From Bacteroidaceae bacterium (GTDB taxonomy: Bacteria; Bacteroidota; Bacteroidia; Bacteroidales; Bacteroidaceae), in NCBI GenBank assembly GCA_017619585.1, contig JAFZSA010000041.1:1-17856 (forward strand): 17,856 nucleotides of DNA, read 5' to 3'. Under the pieces are notes generated by a model, which worked only from the letters and a program-made list of their open reading frames with translations, ran no database searches and had not been told where the DNA came from. Position 1 is the first letter of the stretch. Every line of letters begins with the position of its first letter. The position numbers and the translations under genes were made by a program. Shown here piece after piece: positions 7,976 to 15,592 of the stretch.

Positions 7976-9346
7976 TTACTGCTTCAGCAAGAACTCTTTG
8001 AAATCAGCAAACTCCTTACTCATAGGAACGCTTTGCTTTTGGCCCTTCATAAAGGCTTGTAGGCGGGCAGGGATTTCTACATCTGTACCACAGATATCAT
8101 CTACCACTTGCTTGAACTTGGCAGGGTGAGCCGTCTCGAGGAAGAATCCTACCTCTCCCTCACGTAATCCTTCCTGCAGGGCACGATAGCCACAGGCACC
8201 ATGAGGATCAAGCTGATAACCTGTCTCCTTCAGGCACTGACGCATAGTATCGGCTATCTGCTCATCTGTATAGGTAGCACCAGAAATATCAGCACAAATG
8301 GCCTCGTGACTCTTACCATAGAGGTCGTAGATACGGGCAAAATTGCTGGGGTCGCCCACATCCATAGCATTGGCAATAGTCTGCACACTTGCACACGGAT
8401 TATACGCTCCTGTCTTCAGATAGTTGAAGAACACATCATTAGCATTATTGGCTGCAATAAAGCGGTTGATGGGCAATCCCATACGCTTGCCAAAGAGGGC
8501 AGAACAGATGTTGCCGAAGTTGCCGCTGGGCACGCAGCAGACAAGTGAAGAGTGATGAGTGAAGAGTGAAGAATCTAATTTACATAATTGCGCATAAGCC
8601 CAGAAGTAATAGAAGCTCTGGGGCAGGAAACGGGCTACATTGATGCTGTTGGCAGAGGTAAGCAGCATGTGAGCATTCAACTCCTCGTCCATAAAGGCGC
8701 TCTTGACCAGCGCCTGACAATCGTCAAAGACGCCATCTACCTCTATGGCTGTGATATTCTGACCCAAAGTGGTGAACTGGCACTCCTGGATGGGACTGAC
8801 CTTACCCTTTGGATACAGAACATAAACATGAATACCCTCTACACCCAGGAAGCCATTGGCAACAGCAGAACCGGTATCTCCACTGGTAGCAACCAGGACA
8901 TTAATAGACCTACCCCCGTCCCCTCCCGTAATGGAGGGGAGTAACTGTTCTTGGCCCTCGCCCTTACGGGAGAGCGGGGAGAGGGTCCATTGCAGCAAAC
9001 GTGCCATAAAGCGGGCACCAACATCCTTGAAAGCCAGTGTAGGACCGTGGAAAAGCTCCAGGCTATAGATATTACCTGTAACTTTTACTAAAGGCACTTC
9101 AAAAGATAAAGTGTCATAGACAATCTTGCGAAGCGCATCAGCCTCTACATCCTCGCCAAAGAAGCAGTCGGCAACCTGATAGGCTATCTCCTGGAAAGAG
9201 AGGTTCTGGATATTATCAAAGAACGACTGTGGGAGGGGTTTGATACGCTGGGGCATATAGAGTCCCTTATCTTCTGCCAAACCTTTTACAACAGCTTTCT
9301 GCAATGTTGCAAGAGGTGCTTTTCCATTTGTGCTGTAGTATTTCAT
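7976..9346 (-). CDS. thrC: Threonine synthase
   Basis: Pyridoxal-phosphate enzyme converting O-phosphohomoserine to threonine, the last step of the pathway. The PLP lysine is K107 in HGPTLAFKDVGARF; LVATSGDTGSAVANGF (151-166) and VPSGNFGNICSALFGKRMG are the phosphate- and cofactor-binding loops. The ATG at 9346 gives MKYYSTNGKAP, the usual N terminus; the ATG at 9370 would add residues encoded by the heptamer repeat at 9355-9385 and is rejected. Two stretches look inserted: residues ~121-147 (two GC-rich elements) between ARLLQW and NVLVATSG, and LDSSLFTHHSSL (heptamer repeat) before the VPSGNFGN loop. Both keep the frame and fall between conserved blocks, so the enzyme is probably active. 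It is the last gene of the thr operon, 74 bases behind the homoserine kinase gene. Confidence 0.95.
   Translation of the reverse strand: MKYYSTNGKAPLATLQKAVVKGLAEDKGLYMPQRIKPLPQSFFDNIQNLSFQEIAYQVADCFFGEDVEADALRKIVYDTLSFEVPLVKVTGNIYSLELFHGPTLAFKDVGARFMARLLQWTLSPLSRKGEGQEQLLPSITGGDGGRSINVLVATSGDTGSAVANGFLGVEGIHVYVLYPKGKVSPIQECQFTTLGQNITAIEVDGVFDDCQALVKSAFMDEELNAHMLLTSANSINVARFLPQSFYYFWAYAQLCKLDSSLFTHHSSLVCCVPSGNFGNICSALFGKRMGLPINRFIAANNANDVFFNYLKTGAYNPCASVQTIANAMDVGDPSNFARIYDLYGKSHEAICADISGATYTDEQIADTMRQCLKETGYQLDPHGACGYRALQEGLREGEVGFFLETAHPAKFKQVVDDICGTDVEIPARLQAFMKGQKQSVPMSKEFADFKEFLLKQ
8544..8571. repeat. Four 7-bp tandem repeats inside thrC
   Basis: Heptamers AGTGAAG, AGTGATG, AGTGAAG, AGTGAAG. 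On the coding (minus) strand they encode part of DSSLFTHHSSL, just before the conserved VPSGNFGN loop of ThrC. Confidence 0.9.
8909..8985. repeat. Pair of GC-rich palindromic elements inside thrC
   Basis: Two elements (8909-8941 and 8955-8985) lie in opposite orientations 13 bases apart within thrC, each with an internal palindrome such as CTCCCGTAATGGAGGGGAG. They encode LSPLSRKGEG and LLPSITGGDGG in frame, in a loop between two conserved ThrC blocks. Confidence 0.8.
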
Positions 9347-9354
9347 TTTTTTAC

Positions 9355-9385
9355 ATTGAACATTGAGCATTGAACATTGAACATT
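9355..9385. repeat. Four 7-bp tandem repeats (ATTGAAC type)
   Basis: Heptamers ATTGAAC, ATTGAGC, ATTGAAC, ATTGAAC plus ATT, nine bases upstream of the thrC start codon, in the gap between thrC and the homoserine kinase gene. Confidence 0.9.
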
Positions 9386-9386
9386 T

Positions 9387-9416
9387 CGCTAACCGCTAAC
9401 CACTAACCGCTAACCG
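9387..9416. repeat. Four 7-bp tandem repeats (CGCTAAC type)
   Basis: Heptamers CGCTAAC, CGCTAAC, CACTAAC, CGCTAAC plus CG, four bases from the stop of the homoserine kinase gene. Same unit as 3699-3726 and 14898-14925. Confidence 0.95.
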
Positions 9417-9420
9417 TTGT

Positions 9421-10635
9421 TTATCTCATAAACAAATTAACAAACTCATTGCCTTGTAGTAGGCCGTATGTGCCTTCTTTTGCTGCATTCTCGCTGAAGG
9501 TCTGCACACTGTCTGGCTTTATGCCTGGATAGTAGATGCAGAAAGGAATGGGCTCTGCAGTATGTGTACGCAGACTGATGGGCGTAGGATGGTCAGGAAG
9601 AACGGCAATAGCGACTTCCTCTCCGATGGTAGGCAATGCCTCGAGGATGAGGCGTACCAGTCGGTTGTCCAGATTCTCTATGGTCTGCAACTTGAGCTGC
9701 AAATCGCCATCATGTCCAGCCTCATCGCTAGCCTCGACGTGTACATAGACAAAATCATCGCCTTCACGCAGAGCCTTGATAGCAGCCTCGGCCTTGCCCT
9801 CGTAGTTGGTATCCCAGAGTCCTGTAGCACCCTCTACATCCAACACACGCAGTCCTGCATACTTACCGATGCCACGAATCAGATCTACGGCCGTTATAAC
9901 GGAACCACGCTTAATCTGAGGATAAGTGGTGGTAAGAGGCACCATACGGGGGCGATATCCCCCACCCCAAGGCCAAATGCTATTAGCTGGGTCCATGCCA
10001 CGCTGCTGGCGTTCTATATTCAGAGGATGATTCTTCAATAGTTCCTGACTCTTGAGAATCAAATCATTGAGCAACTGAGCCGTTTCAGCTCCCCCTCCTT
10101 GGGAGGGGGCTGAGGGGAGGCTTTCTCTCCAAGGCTTCAGGGGAATGTCATGCGGAGGAGTACAATTCAGATGCTTGTTGCCACCCTTGATAACCAGAAG
10201 GTGACGGTACTGAACACCTGTATAGAAATGGATACGCTCGTTACCCAGCTTCTCTTGCAGGAAACGGATAAGCACATCTGCTTCTTCTGTCTCCAAACGT
10301 CCACAGGAATGATTCTTCAGCAGGTCGCCCTCCAGGCATACCAGATTGCAACGCATTGCCAAATCATCGGCATCCAGCTCTACGCCTATGCTGGCAGCCT
10401 CCAAAGGACCGCGTCCCTCATAGACTATATGCTGGTCGTACCCTAATATACTGCTATTGGCGACCTCACTGCCAGGATGGAAGCCATCAGGAATAGTCTT
10501 CAGAAGGCCATTACAACCCTGCTGCGCCAACCAGTCGAGGTGAGGCGTAGCAGCATACTCCAAAAGAGTTTTACCATCCAATTGGGGTACAGCCCAATCG
10601 GCCATACCATCGCCTAAGATAATAAGATGTTTCAT
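9421..10635 (-). CDS. Proposed homoserine kinase, ApgM (2,3-BPG-independent phosphoglycerate mutase) family
   Basis: The 404-residue protein belongs to the alkaline-phosphatase-superfamily ApgM group: metal-binding motifs MKHLIILGDGMADWAV (1-16), PGSEVANSSILGYD (53-66, with the serine nucleophile), DFVYVHVEASDEAGHDGD and VLPDHPTPISLRTHTAEPIP. These proteins are often annotated as phosphoglycerate mutases, but those next to thrA and thrC, with no ThrB present, have been proposed to be homoserine kinases; the position between thrA and thrC here fits exactly, as no GHMP-type thrB is seen. I therefore infer phosphorylation of homoserine to O-phosphohomoserine. A GC-rich element encodes ESLPSAPSQGGGA (about residues 172-184), between the conserved TPPHDIPLKPW and ETAQLLNDLI. 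Gap to thrA is 39 bases. Confidence 0.88.
   Translation of the reverse strand: MKHLIILGDGMADWAVPQLDGKTLLEYAATPHLDWLAQQGCNGLLKTIPDGFHPGSEVANSSILGYDQHIVYEGRGPLEAASIGVELDADDLAMRCNLVCLEGDLLKNHSCGRLETEEADVLIRFLQEKLGNERIHFYTGVQYRHLLVIKGGNKHLNCTPPHDIPLKPWRESLPSAPSQGGGAETAQLLNDLILKSQELLKNHPLNIERQQRGMDPANSIWPWGGGYRPRMVPLTTTYPQIKRGSVITAVDLIRGIGKYAGLRVLDVEGATGLWDTNYEGKAEAAIKALREGDDFVYVHVEASDEAGHDGDLQLKLQTIENLDNRLVRLILEALPTIGEEVAIAVLPDHPTPISLRTHTAEPIPFCIYYPGIKPDSVQTFSENAAKEGTYGLLQGNEFVNLFMR
10087..10121 (-). repeat. GC-rich palindromic element inside the homoserine kinase gene
   Basis: The stretch with core CTCCCAAGGAGGGGGAG on the coding strand matches the element family. It is read in frame as LPSAPSQGGG in a loop between conserved blocks of the ApgM-type protein. 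Confidence 0.75.
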
Positions 10636-10674
10636 GTAATATGGATAATGGGTAATAGGGAGTGAGAGAGGCTG

Positions 10675-13098
10675 TTAAGCCAGACTCATGATATCGGCAA
10701 AGACACCTGCAGCTGTTACGCTGGCGCCTGCACCGTATCCCTGAATGAGCATTGGATACTCGTTGTAACGCTCTGTAGTGAGAAGGACAATATTGTTGGA
10801 GCCCTCGAGCACATAGAACGAGTGATCACGACTGAACTCTTCGAGCGATACGCTGGCCTTGCCATTCTCGAACTTGGCAACAAAGCGCCAAACCTTGTTC
10901 TCTTTCTCGAGAACAGCACGACGGGCCTCGAAATCAGCATCCAAAGAGGGAAGATTCTTCCAGAAGTCCTCTATGGTACCCTCGAAGAAGCTCTCTGGGA
11001 TAAACAACTTGGTCTCTACATCCTCCTGATTAATTTCGTAACCTGCCTCACGAGCCAAAATCACCAGCTTACGGACTACATCCTTGCCACTGAGATCCAC
11101 ACGGGGATCGGGCTCGCTATAACCCTCAGCCTTTGCCATCTCAACAGTCTTGCTGAAAGGAATATCCTTGCTGATGGTATTGAAGATGAAGTTGAGGGTA
11201 CCACTCAGAACAGCCTCTATACGCAGGATCTTGTCGCCTGAGTTGCAGAGGTCGTTGATAGTACGGATAATGGGAAGTCCTGCACCTACGTTGGCCTCGA
11301 AGAGGAACTTGACGCCACGCTTCTGGGCAATGTGCTTCAACTCGCTATAATTAGCATAATCACTGCTGGCAGCAATCTTGTTGGCAGCTACCACATTGAT
11401 GTTATGCGTTAGGAAGTCCTTGTAAAGGCCTGCCACCTCTTCACTGGCTGTACAGTCAACAAAGACGCTGTTGAAGATGTTCATACCAATGACCTCGTCG
11501 TGCAGACGCTGAGTATTGCTGGGTGCAGAATTCTTCAGGTTCTCGCGATAATGCTCCAGATCCAAGCCCTCACGACGGAACATAGCATTATGTCCGCTGG
11601 CAATACCAACCACATTCAACTTGAGACGCAACTCACGCATCAGCTTCTCCTGCTGCTGGTGAATCTGGTCTATCAGACTGCCACCAACGGTTCCTACACC
11701 ACAGATGAAGATATTCAGCACCTGATACTCGCTCAGGAAGAAGGAGTCATGTATAACATTCAGCGCCTTGCGCAGATAGTTCTGATCTATAACGAATGAG
11801 ATGTTGGTCTCGCTGGCACCCTGGGCACAGGCAATAACACTGATACCACTACGGCCAAGGGTTCCGAACAGCTTGCCGGCAATACCTGGGGTGTGCTTCA
11901 TGTTCTCGCCTACTACAGCGACAGTTGCCAAGCCCTTCTCGGCTATCATAGGGAACATAGCACCATCCTCTATCTCCTTCTGGAACTCCAGATTCAGTAC
12001 ACGGCAAGCCTCATCGGCATCTACATCCTGAACACCGATACTGGTATTGTTCTCTGAGCTGGCCTGACTAACCATGAAGACGCTGATGCCGTTCTCTGCC
12101 AGACAGGTGAAGATACGACGGTTGACACCAATCACGCCTACCATGGAAAGACCTGACACGGTGATAAGGGAAGTACCCTTGATACTACTGATACCCTTGA
12201 TGCTGCGCTTGTCGTCCTTTACAACATCCTTGATGATAGAACCGGGAGCATCGGGGTTGAAAGTATTCTTGATAAGTATAGGAATATTCTTGATGCAAAC
12301 AGGATAGATAGTAGGAGGATAAACCACCTTGGCTCCGAAGTTACAAAGCTCCATAGCCTCTACGTAGCTCAACTCAGGAATTACATAGGCTGTGCTGATG
12401 ACACGGGGGTCGGCAGTCATGAAGCCGTCCACATCGGTCCAGATCTCCAGCACGCTGGCATCCAAGGCAGCAGCTATGATACTGGCAGTATAGTCACTAC
12501 CACCACGACCCAAATTGGTAATCTCACCACTCTCGGCATCCCTACTGATGAAGCCGCCTACTACACTGATTTGGGGGATTGTCTTCCAGGTTTCGCGAAC
12601 CAGCTTGTTGGTAATCTCTGTAGCCAGACATTTCTTGCCCTGCTTGACCTCTGTCTTGATAAACTCACGACTGTCGAACCAGGCAGCACCCTTGATAAGG
12701 GTTGCAACAATACGACTGCTGATACGCTCGCCATAGCTGACGATAGCAGCCTGAGTCTTAGGACTTAAATCACGAATCAGATAAACACCCTGATAGATGC
12801 TTCTGAGCTCCTCGAGGCTGCTCTTAACTTCAGCCAACAACTCATCACGCTCCTTACCGGCAGGGATAATGGAGTTTATCATTTCCTCGTGACGTTCCTC
12901 CATCTCCCAGAAACACTTCTGATAGAGAGAGTCGCCCTCTACAGCCATTTGGCTGGTCTTTATAAGTTTGTCGGTAATTCCGCCCAGTGCACTGACAACC
13001 ACAATCACGGGCTCATTCTGACTTTCAACAATCCTTTTTACATTAAGAATACTTTCTGTGGAACCTACGGATGTTCCACCAAATTTAAGTACTTTCAT
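10675..13098 (-). CDS. thrA: Bifunctional aspartate kinase / homoserine dehydrogenase
   Basis: The 807-residue fusion catalyses the first and third steps from aspartate to threonine. The kinase domain opens with MKVLKFGGTSVGS (KFGGTS, 5-10) and has GRGGSDYTA (198-206). Tandem ACT regulatory domains occupy about 300-460 (VSGLSMVGVIGVNRRIF and VAVVGENMKHTPGIAGKLF), the usual site of threonine feedback inhibition. The NAD(P)-binding motif FICGVGTVGGSL (464-475) starts the dehydrogenase, with NVVAANK, FEANVGAGLPII and LSGTLNFIFN following. Length agrees with E. coli ThrA (820). It is the first gene of the thr operon; a promoter -7 element lies at 13134-13141, leaving a leader of only about 30 bases, too short for a threonine attenuator peptide. 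Confidence 0.96.
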   Translation of the reverse strand: MKVLKFGGTSVGSTESILNVKRIVESQNEPVIVVVSALGGITDKLIKTSQMAVEGDSLYQKCFWEMEERHEEMINSIIPAGKERDELLAEVKSSLEELRSIYQGVYLIRDLSPKTQAAIVSYGERISSRIVATLIKGAAWFDSREFIKTEVKQGKKCLATEITNKLVRETWKTIPQISVVGGFISRDAESGEITNLGRGGSDYTASIIAAALDASVLEIWTDVDGFMTADPRVISTAYVIPELSYVEAMELCNFGAKVVYPPTIYPVCIKNIPILIKNTFNPDAPGSIIKDVVKDDKRSIKGISSIKGTSLITVSGLSMVGVIGVNRRIFTCLAENGISVFMVSQASSENNTSIGVQDVDADEACRVLNLEFQKEIEDGAMFPMIAEKGLATVAVVGENMKHTPGIAGKLFGTLGRSGISVIACAQGASETNISFVIDQNYLRKALNVIHDSFFLSEYQVLNIFICGVGTVGGSLIDQIHQQQEKLMRELRLKLNVVGIASGHNAMFRREGLDLEHYRENLKNSAPSNTQRLHDEVIGMNIFNSVFVDCTASEEVAGLYKDFLTHNINVVAANKIAASSDYANYSELKHIAQKRGVKFLFEANVGAGLPIIRTINDLCNSGDKILRIEAVLSGTLNFIFNTISKDIPFSKTVEMAKAEGYSEPDPRVDLSGKDVVRKLVILAREAGYEINQEDVETKLFIPESFFEGTIEDFWKNLPSLDADFEARRAVLEKENKVWRFVAKFENGKASVSLEEFSRDHSFYVLEGSNNIVLLTTERYNEYPMLIQGYGAGASVTAAGVFADIMSLA

Positions 13099-13133
13099 CC
13101 TATTTGGTAAACTTATCTAATACAAAACCTGTG

Positions 13134-13141
13134 CAAAAGTA
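13134..13141 (-). promoter_or_regulatory. -7 element of the thr operon promoter
   Basis: TACTTTTG on the minus strand matches TAnnTTTG, 36 bases upstream of the thrA start codon. No clear TTTG is seen at 19-base spacing, and the region is A/T-rich. Confidence 0.6.
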
Positions 13142-13183
13142 ATAATATTTTTCAAATTAGCTGATGAAAAAAAGAATTATTTG

Positions 13184-13191
13184 TACTTTTG
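13184..13191 (+). promoter_or_regulatory. -7 element of the FAD-dependent oxidoreductase gene
   Basis: TACTTTTG matches TAnnTTTG and lies 18 bases before the ATG at 13209. It is inside the reading frame that begins at 13164, so it argues for the downstream start. It is divergent from the thrA promoter, with the two -7 elements 42 bases apart. Confidence 0.6.
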
Positions 13192-13208
13192 CTATACATT
13201 ATAAATGT

Positions 13209-14849
13209 ATGACACGAGAACTCAGCCTAAGAATCCTGCCACAAGAGGCATATAACGAGCAAAGTATTATGGCTTACCTTCAGCAAAAAGAGGGTATCAA
13301 AGCACAGGCCATAAGGGTATTAAAACGTAGTATTGATGCCCGCCAACGCACTATATACGTAAACCTGACTGTAAGGATTTACGTCAACGAGGAACCAGAA
13401 GAACTGCTGTACACTCCTGTTGAATATCACGATGTGAGCGACAGGCCCGAAGTAGTTGTGGTAGGAGCAGGTCCGGGCGGACTGTTTGCTGCCCTAAGGC
13501 TGATAGAGCTGGGTATGCGCCCCATTGTCATAGAGCGCGGAAAAGACGTGCACGAGAGGAAGAAAGACTTGGCCCGTATACGTCCAGAACAATGTGTTGA
13601 CCCAGAGAGCAACTACTCATTCGGTGAAGGCGGAGCAGGTGCCTATAGCGACGGCAAGCTGTACACACGAAGCAAGAAACGTGGCAACAGCGACAGAATC
13701 CTGAACATCTTTGTACAGCATGGTGCCAGTCCCAACATTCTGGTGGATGCCCACCCTCATATAGGAACCGATCGTCTGCCACGTGTCATTGAGAATATGC
13801 GCAACACCATCCTGAAATACGGAGGCGAGGTGCACTTCCAGACCAAAATGACGGGCCTCATCATCAAGGACAACAAGGTCGTAGGGGTAGAAGCGGTTGA
13901 CAATTCAAATTCAAATTCAAAAATTCAAAATTCAAAATTAGATAATAATTCTCAACCCTCAACACTAACCTATCAAGGCCCTGTGATTCTGGCCACTGGT
14001 CATTCTGCCCGCGATGTTTATCGTTGGTTTGCCAACAATAACATAGAGATAGAGGCCAAGGGAATTGCCGTGGGCGTCAGACTGGAACATCCCTCCGCAT
14101 TGATTGACCAGATTCAATATCACAGCAAGCAAGGGCGTGGTAAATGGCTCCCTGCTGCTGAATATAGCATGGTACAACAGGTAGAGGGAAGAGGCGTATA
14201 TAGCTTCTGTATGTGTCCTGGCGGCTTTGTTGTGCCGGCAGCAAGCGGACCTGAACAGATTGTGGTAAACGGCATGAGTCCCAGCAACAGAGGAGGCCGT
14301 TGGAGCAATAGCGGCATGGTGGTTGAGATAAGGCCTGAAGATATGGAGACCCTCTCTAACTCCCCCTCTAGGGGGAGGACTCAAGATAGTCCTGAGGCAT
14401 TATCCGTGCTTCTCTTCCAGGAGGAACTGGAGAAACAATGCTGGCTACAGGGTAACCAGAAGCAGACGGCTCCTGCACAAAGGATGGCGGACTTCGTAAA
14501 CGGACGCCTGTCCGCCGACCTGAACCCATCCTCCTACGCACCAGGCTTATTGGCCAGCCCCTTGCACTTCTGGATGCCTAAGTTTGTGAGCAGCAGACTG
14601 AGGGAAGCCTTCAAGATATGGGGAAAGCAGAAACACGGATTCCTGACCAACGAGGCTACTGTAATAGGTGTAGAGACACGTACCAGCAGTCCTGTGCGTA
14701 TCATCCGTAATGCAGAGACATTGCAACACATAAGAATAGCCGGCCTCTTCCCCTGTGGAGAAGGAGCCGGCTATGCCGGTGGCATTGTCAGTGCCGGAGT
14801 AGACGGTGAGCGTTGCGCTGAGGCTTGTTCAAACTATTTGAAAGGTTAA
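13209..14849 (+). CDS. FAD-dependent oxidoreductase (COG2509-type)
   Basis: The 546-residue protein has a small N-terminal domain, a Rossmann FAD motif EVVVVGAGPGGLFAALRL (81-98), then the family signature YSFGEGGAGAYSDGKLYTR and a C-terminal FAD-contacting FPCGEGAGYAGGIVSAGVDG. This is the uncharacterised NAD(P)/FAD-dependent dehydrogenase family COG2509; the substrate is unknown. An ATG at 13164 is in frame, but a promoter -7 element (13184-13191) lies inside that extension, and MTRELSLRILP is the more natural N terminus. Two stretches look inserted: an Asn/Ser/Lys-rich block at ~231-255 (A/T-rich tandem repeat) before the conserved VILATGHSARDVY, and SNSPSRGRTQDSPE at ~383-396 (GC-rich element). 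Both keep the frame. It ends 82 bases before a convergent gene. Confidence 0.88.
   Translation: MTRELSLRILPQEAYNEQSIMAYLQQKEGIKAQAIRVLKRSIDARQRTIYVNLTVRIYVNEEPEELLYTPVEYHDVSDRPEVVVVGAGPGGLFAALRLIELGMRPIVIERGKDVHERKKDLARIRPEQCVDPESNYSFGEGGAGAYSDGKLYTRSKKRGNSDRILNIFVQHGASPNILVDAHPHIGTDRLPRVIENMRNTILKYGGEVHFQTKMTGLIIKDNKVVGVEAVDNSNSNSKIQNSKLDNNSQPSTLTYQGPVILATGHSARDVYRWFANNNIEIEAKGIAVGVRLEHPSALIDQIQYHSKQGRGKWLPAAEYSMVQQVEGRGVYSFCMCPGGFVVPAASGPEQIVVNGMSPSNRGGRWSNSGMVVEIRPEDMETLSNSPSRGRTQDSPEALSVLLFQEELEKQCWLQGNQKQTAPAQRMADFVNGRLSADLNPSSYAPGLLASPLHFWMPKFVSSRLREAFKIWGKQKHGFLTNEATVIGVETRTSSPVRIIRNAETLQHIRIAGLFPCGEGAGYAGGIVSAGVDGERCAEACSNYLKG
13902..13940. repeat. AATTCAAA-type tandem repeat inside the oxidoreductase gene
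   Basis: Units of 6, 7 and 8 bases (AATTCA, AATTCAAA and similar) repeat about six times. They encode the low-complexity segment NSNSNSKIQNSKL between conserved parts of the protein. Confidence 0.85.
14350..14378 (+). repeat. GC-rich palindromic element inside the oxidoreductase gene
   Basis: Core CTCCCCCTCTAGGGGGAG (a 7-bp-stem palindrome) preceded by a C/T-rich arm, as in the copies at 7885-7917 and 14852-14879. It is read as LSNSPSRGR in frame, in the same phase as the copies in trmO, thrC and the homoserine kinase gene. Confidence 0.75.
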
Positions 14850-14851
14850 AA

Positions 14852-14879
14852 GCCCCCTCCGGCTCCCCCTTTGGGGGAG
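14852..14879 (+). repeat. GC-rich palindromic element, intergenic copy
   Basis: Identical over 28 bases to the reverse complement of 7945-7972. It begins two bases after the oxidoreductase stop codon and its internal CTCCCCC/GGGGGAG hairpin may help end transcription, although no T-run follows. Confidence 0.9.
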
Positions 14880-14897
14880 AGTTAAGGATTTAGCATT

Positions 14898-14925
14898 CGC
14901 TAACCGCTAACCATTAACCGCTAAC
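14898..14925. repeat. Four 7-bp tandem repeats (CGCTAAC type)
   Basis: Heptamers CGCTAAC, CGCTAAC, CATTAAC, CGCTAAC, six bases from the stop of the convergent gene at 14932. Confidence 0.95.
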
Positions 14926-14931
14926 CCATTA

Positions 14932-15501
14932 TTATTTCACCAACACCTTCTTGCCGTCTATTACGAATACGGCACCGTCCTTAAGGTGTGTAACCTTACG
15001 ACCAGCCATATCATAAGCTGAATCAGCATTCTTGGCGTCTGCAGACACACCATTTATGGCAGTAGGATCCTCAACGGTTACTGCTGTAAGGTCTGTAGCA
15101 GGATGTTCCGTTGCATCTGCCTCGACAAACAGAATCTTATTGATACTGATGGTGCTGGGATTACCCTTAACGGTAAATGACATCAGATTGCCGTTCTGGC
15201 TCTTGAAAGCTGTACTTGCAGTGCTGTAACCAATGATACGGTACTTACCCGTAGGAGTACCCAACATCAGCTGGTGATTATTCATCAGTGTGTCGCAAGC
15301 CAGACCTGCCTCAGGAACAATAGCCTCTCCCTCGAGAGCGACATCCATCTGGAAAGCAGTAAAATCCAAATCGTTCTCCTCCAAGCCAACCTTAAAAGTC
15401 CAAGTGCTATCATTAACCTGTGTCATTGATACTGAGACCTCATAAGCATTAGCCGCCTGAAACATCAGGAACATCATGCAGGAAATCAATAATTTCTTCA
15501 T
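14932..15501 (-). CDS. Secreted cohesin-like protein with C-terminal sorting-type motif
   Basis: The 189-residue product starts MKKLLISCMMFLMFQAANAY, a signal peptide, so it is exported. The central part (FTAFQMDVALEGEAIVPEAG, then GKYRIIGYSTASTAFKSQNG and ISINKILFVEADA) has the beta-sandwich rhythm of cohesin-like domains common in Bacteroidales secreted proteins; this is a resemblance, not a firm assignment. It ends SAYDMAGRKVTHLKDGAVFV then IDGKKVLVK, the same kind of tail as the surface protein ending at 1127, probably an export or anchoring signal. An upstream ATG at 15642 would run back through the promoter and into radA, so the ATG at 15501 is used. It lies downstream of radA but appears to have its own promoter. 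Confidence 0.7.
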   Translation of the reverse strand: MKKLLISCMMFLMFQAANAYEVSVSMTQVNDSTWTFKVGLEENDLDFTAFQMDVALEGEAIVPEAGLACDTLMNNHQLMLGTPTGKYRIIGYSTASTAFKSQNGNLMSFTVKGNPSTISINKILFVEADATEHPATDLTAVTVEDPTAINGVSADAKNADSAYDMAGRKVTHLKDGAVFVIDGKKVLVK

Positions 15502-15530
15502 TTCGAATACAGATTTAATTGTTTTGGCTG

Positions 15531-15561
15531 CAAATATACATACTTCCTCTGAAATAGCCAA
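15531..15561 (-). promoter_or_regulatory. Promoter of the cohesin-like protein gene
   Basis: TATATTTG on the minus strand (15538-15531) matches TAnnTTTG, with TTG at 15561-15559, a spacing of 20 bases. The start codon follows about 30 bases downstream. A 7-base inverted repeat ACTTCCT/AGGAAGT (15542-15548 and 15565-15571) surrounds the upstream element. Confidence 0.65.
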
Positions 15562-15592
15562 GAAAGGAAGTTGGTATTTTTCTGCAAGCAAA

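Noticed and set aside
10636..10674. Possible attenuator or leader peptide in the thr operon
   Set aside because: Neither the 39-base gap here nor the ~30-base leader before thrA has room for a Thr-rich leader peptide with alternative hairpins.
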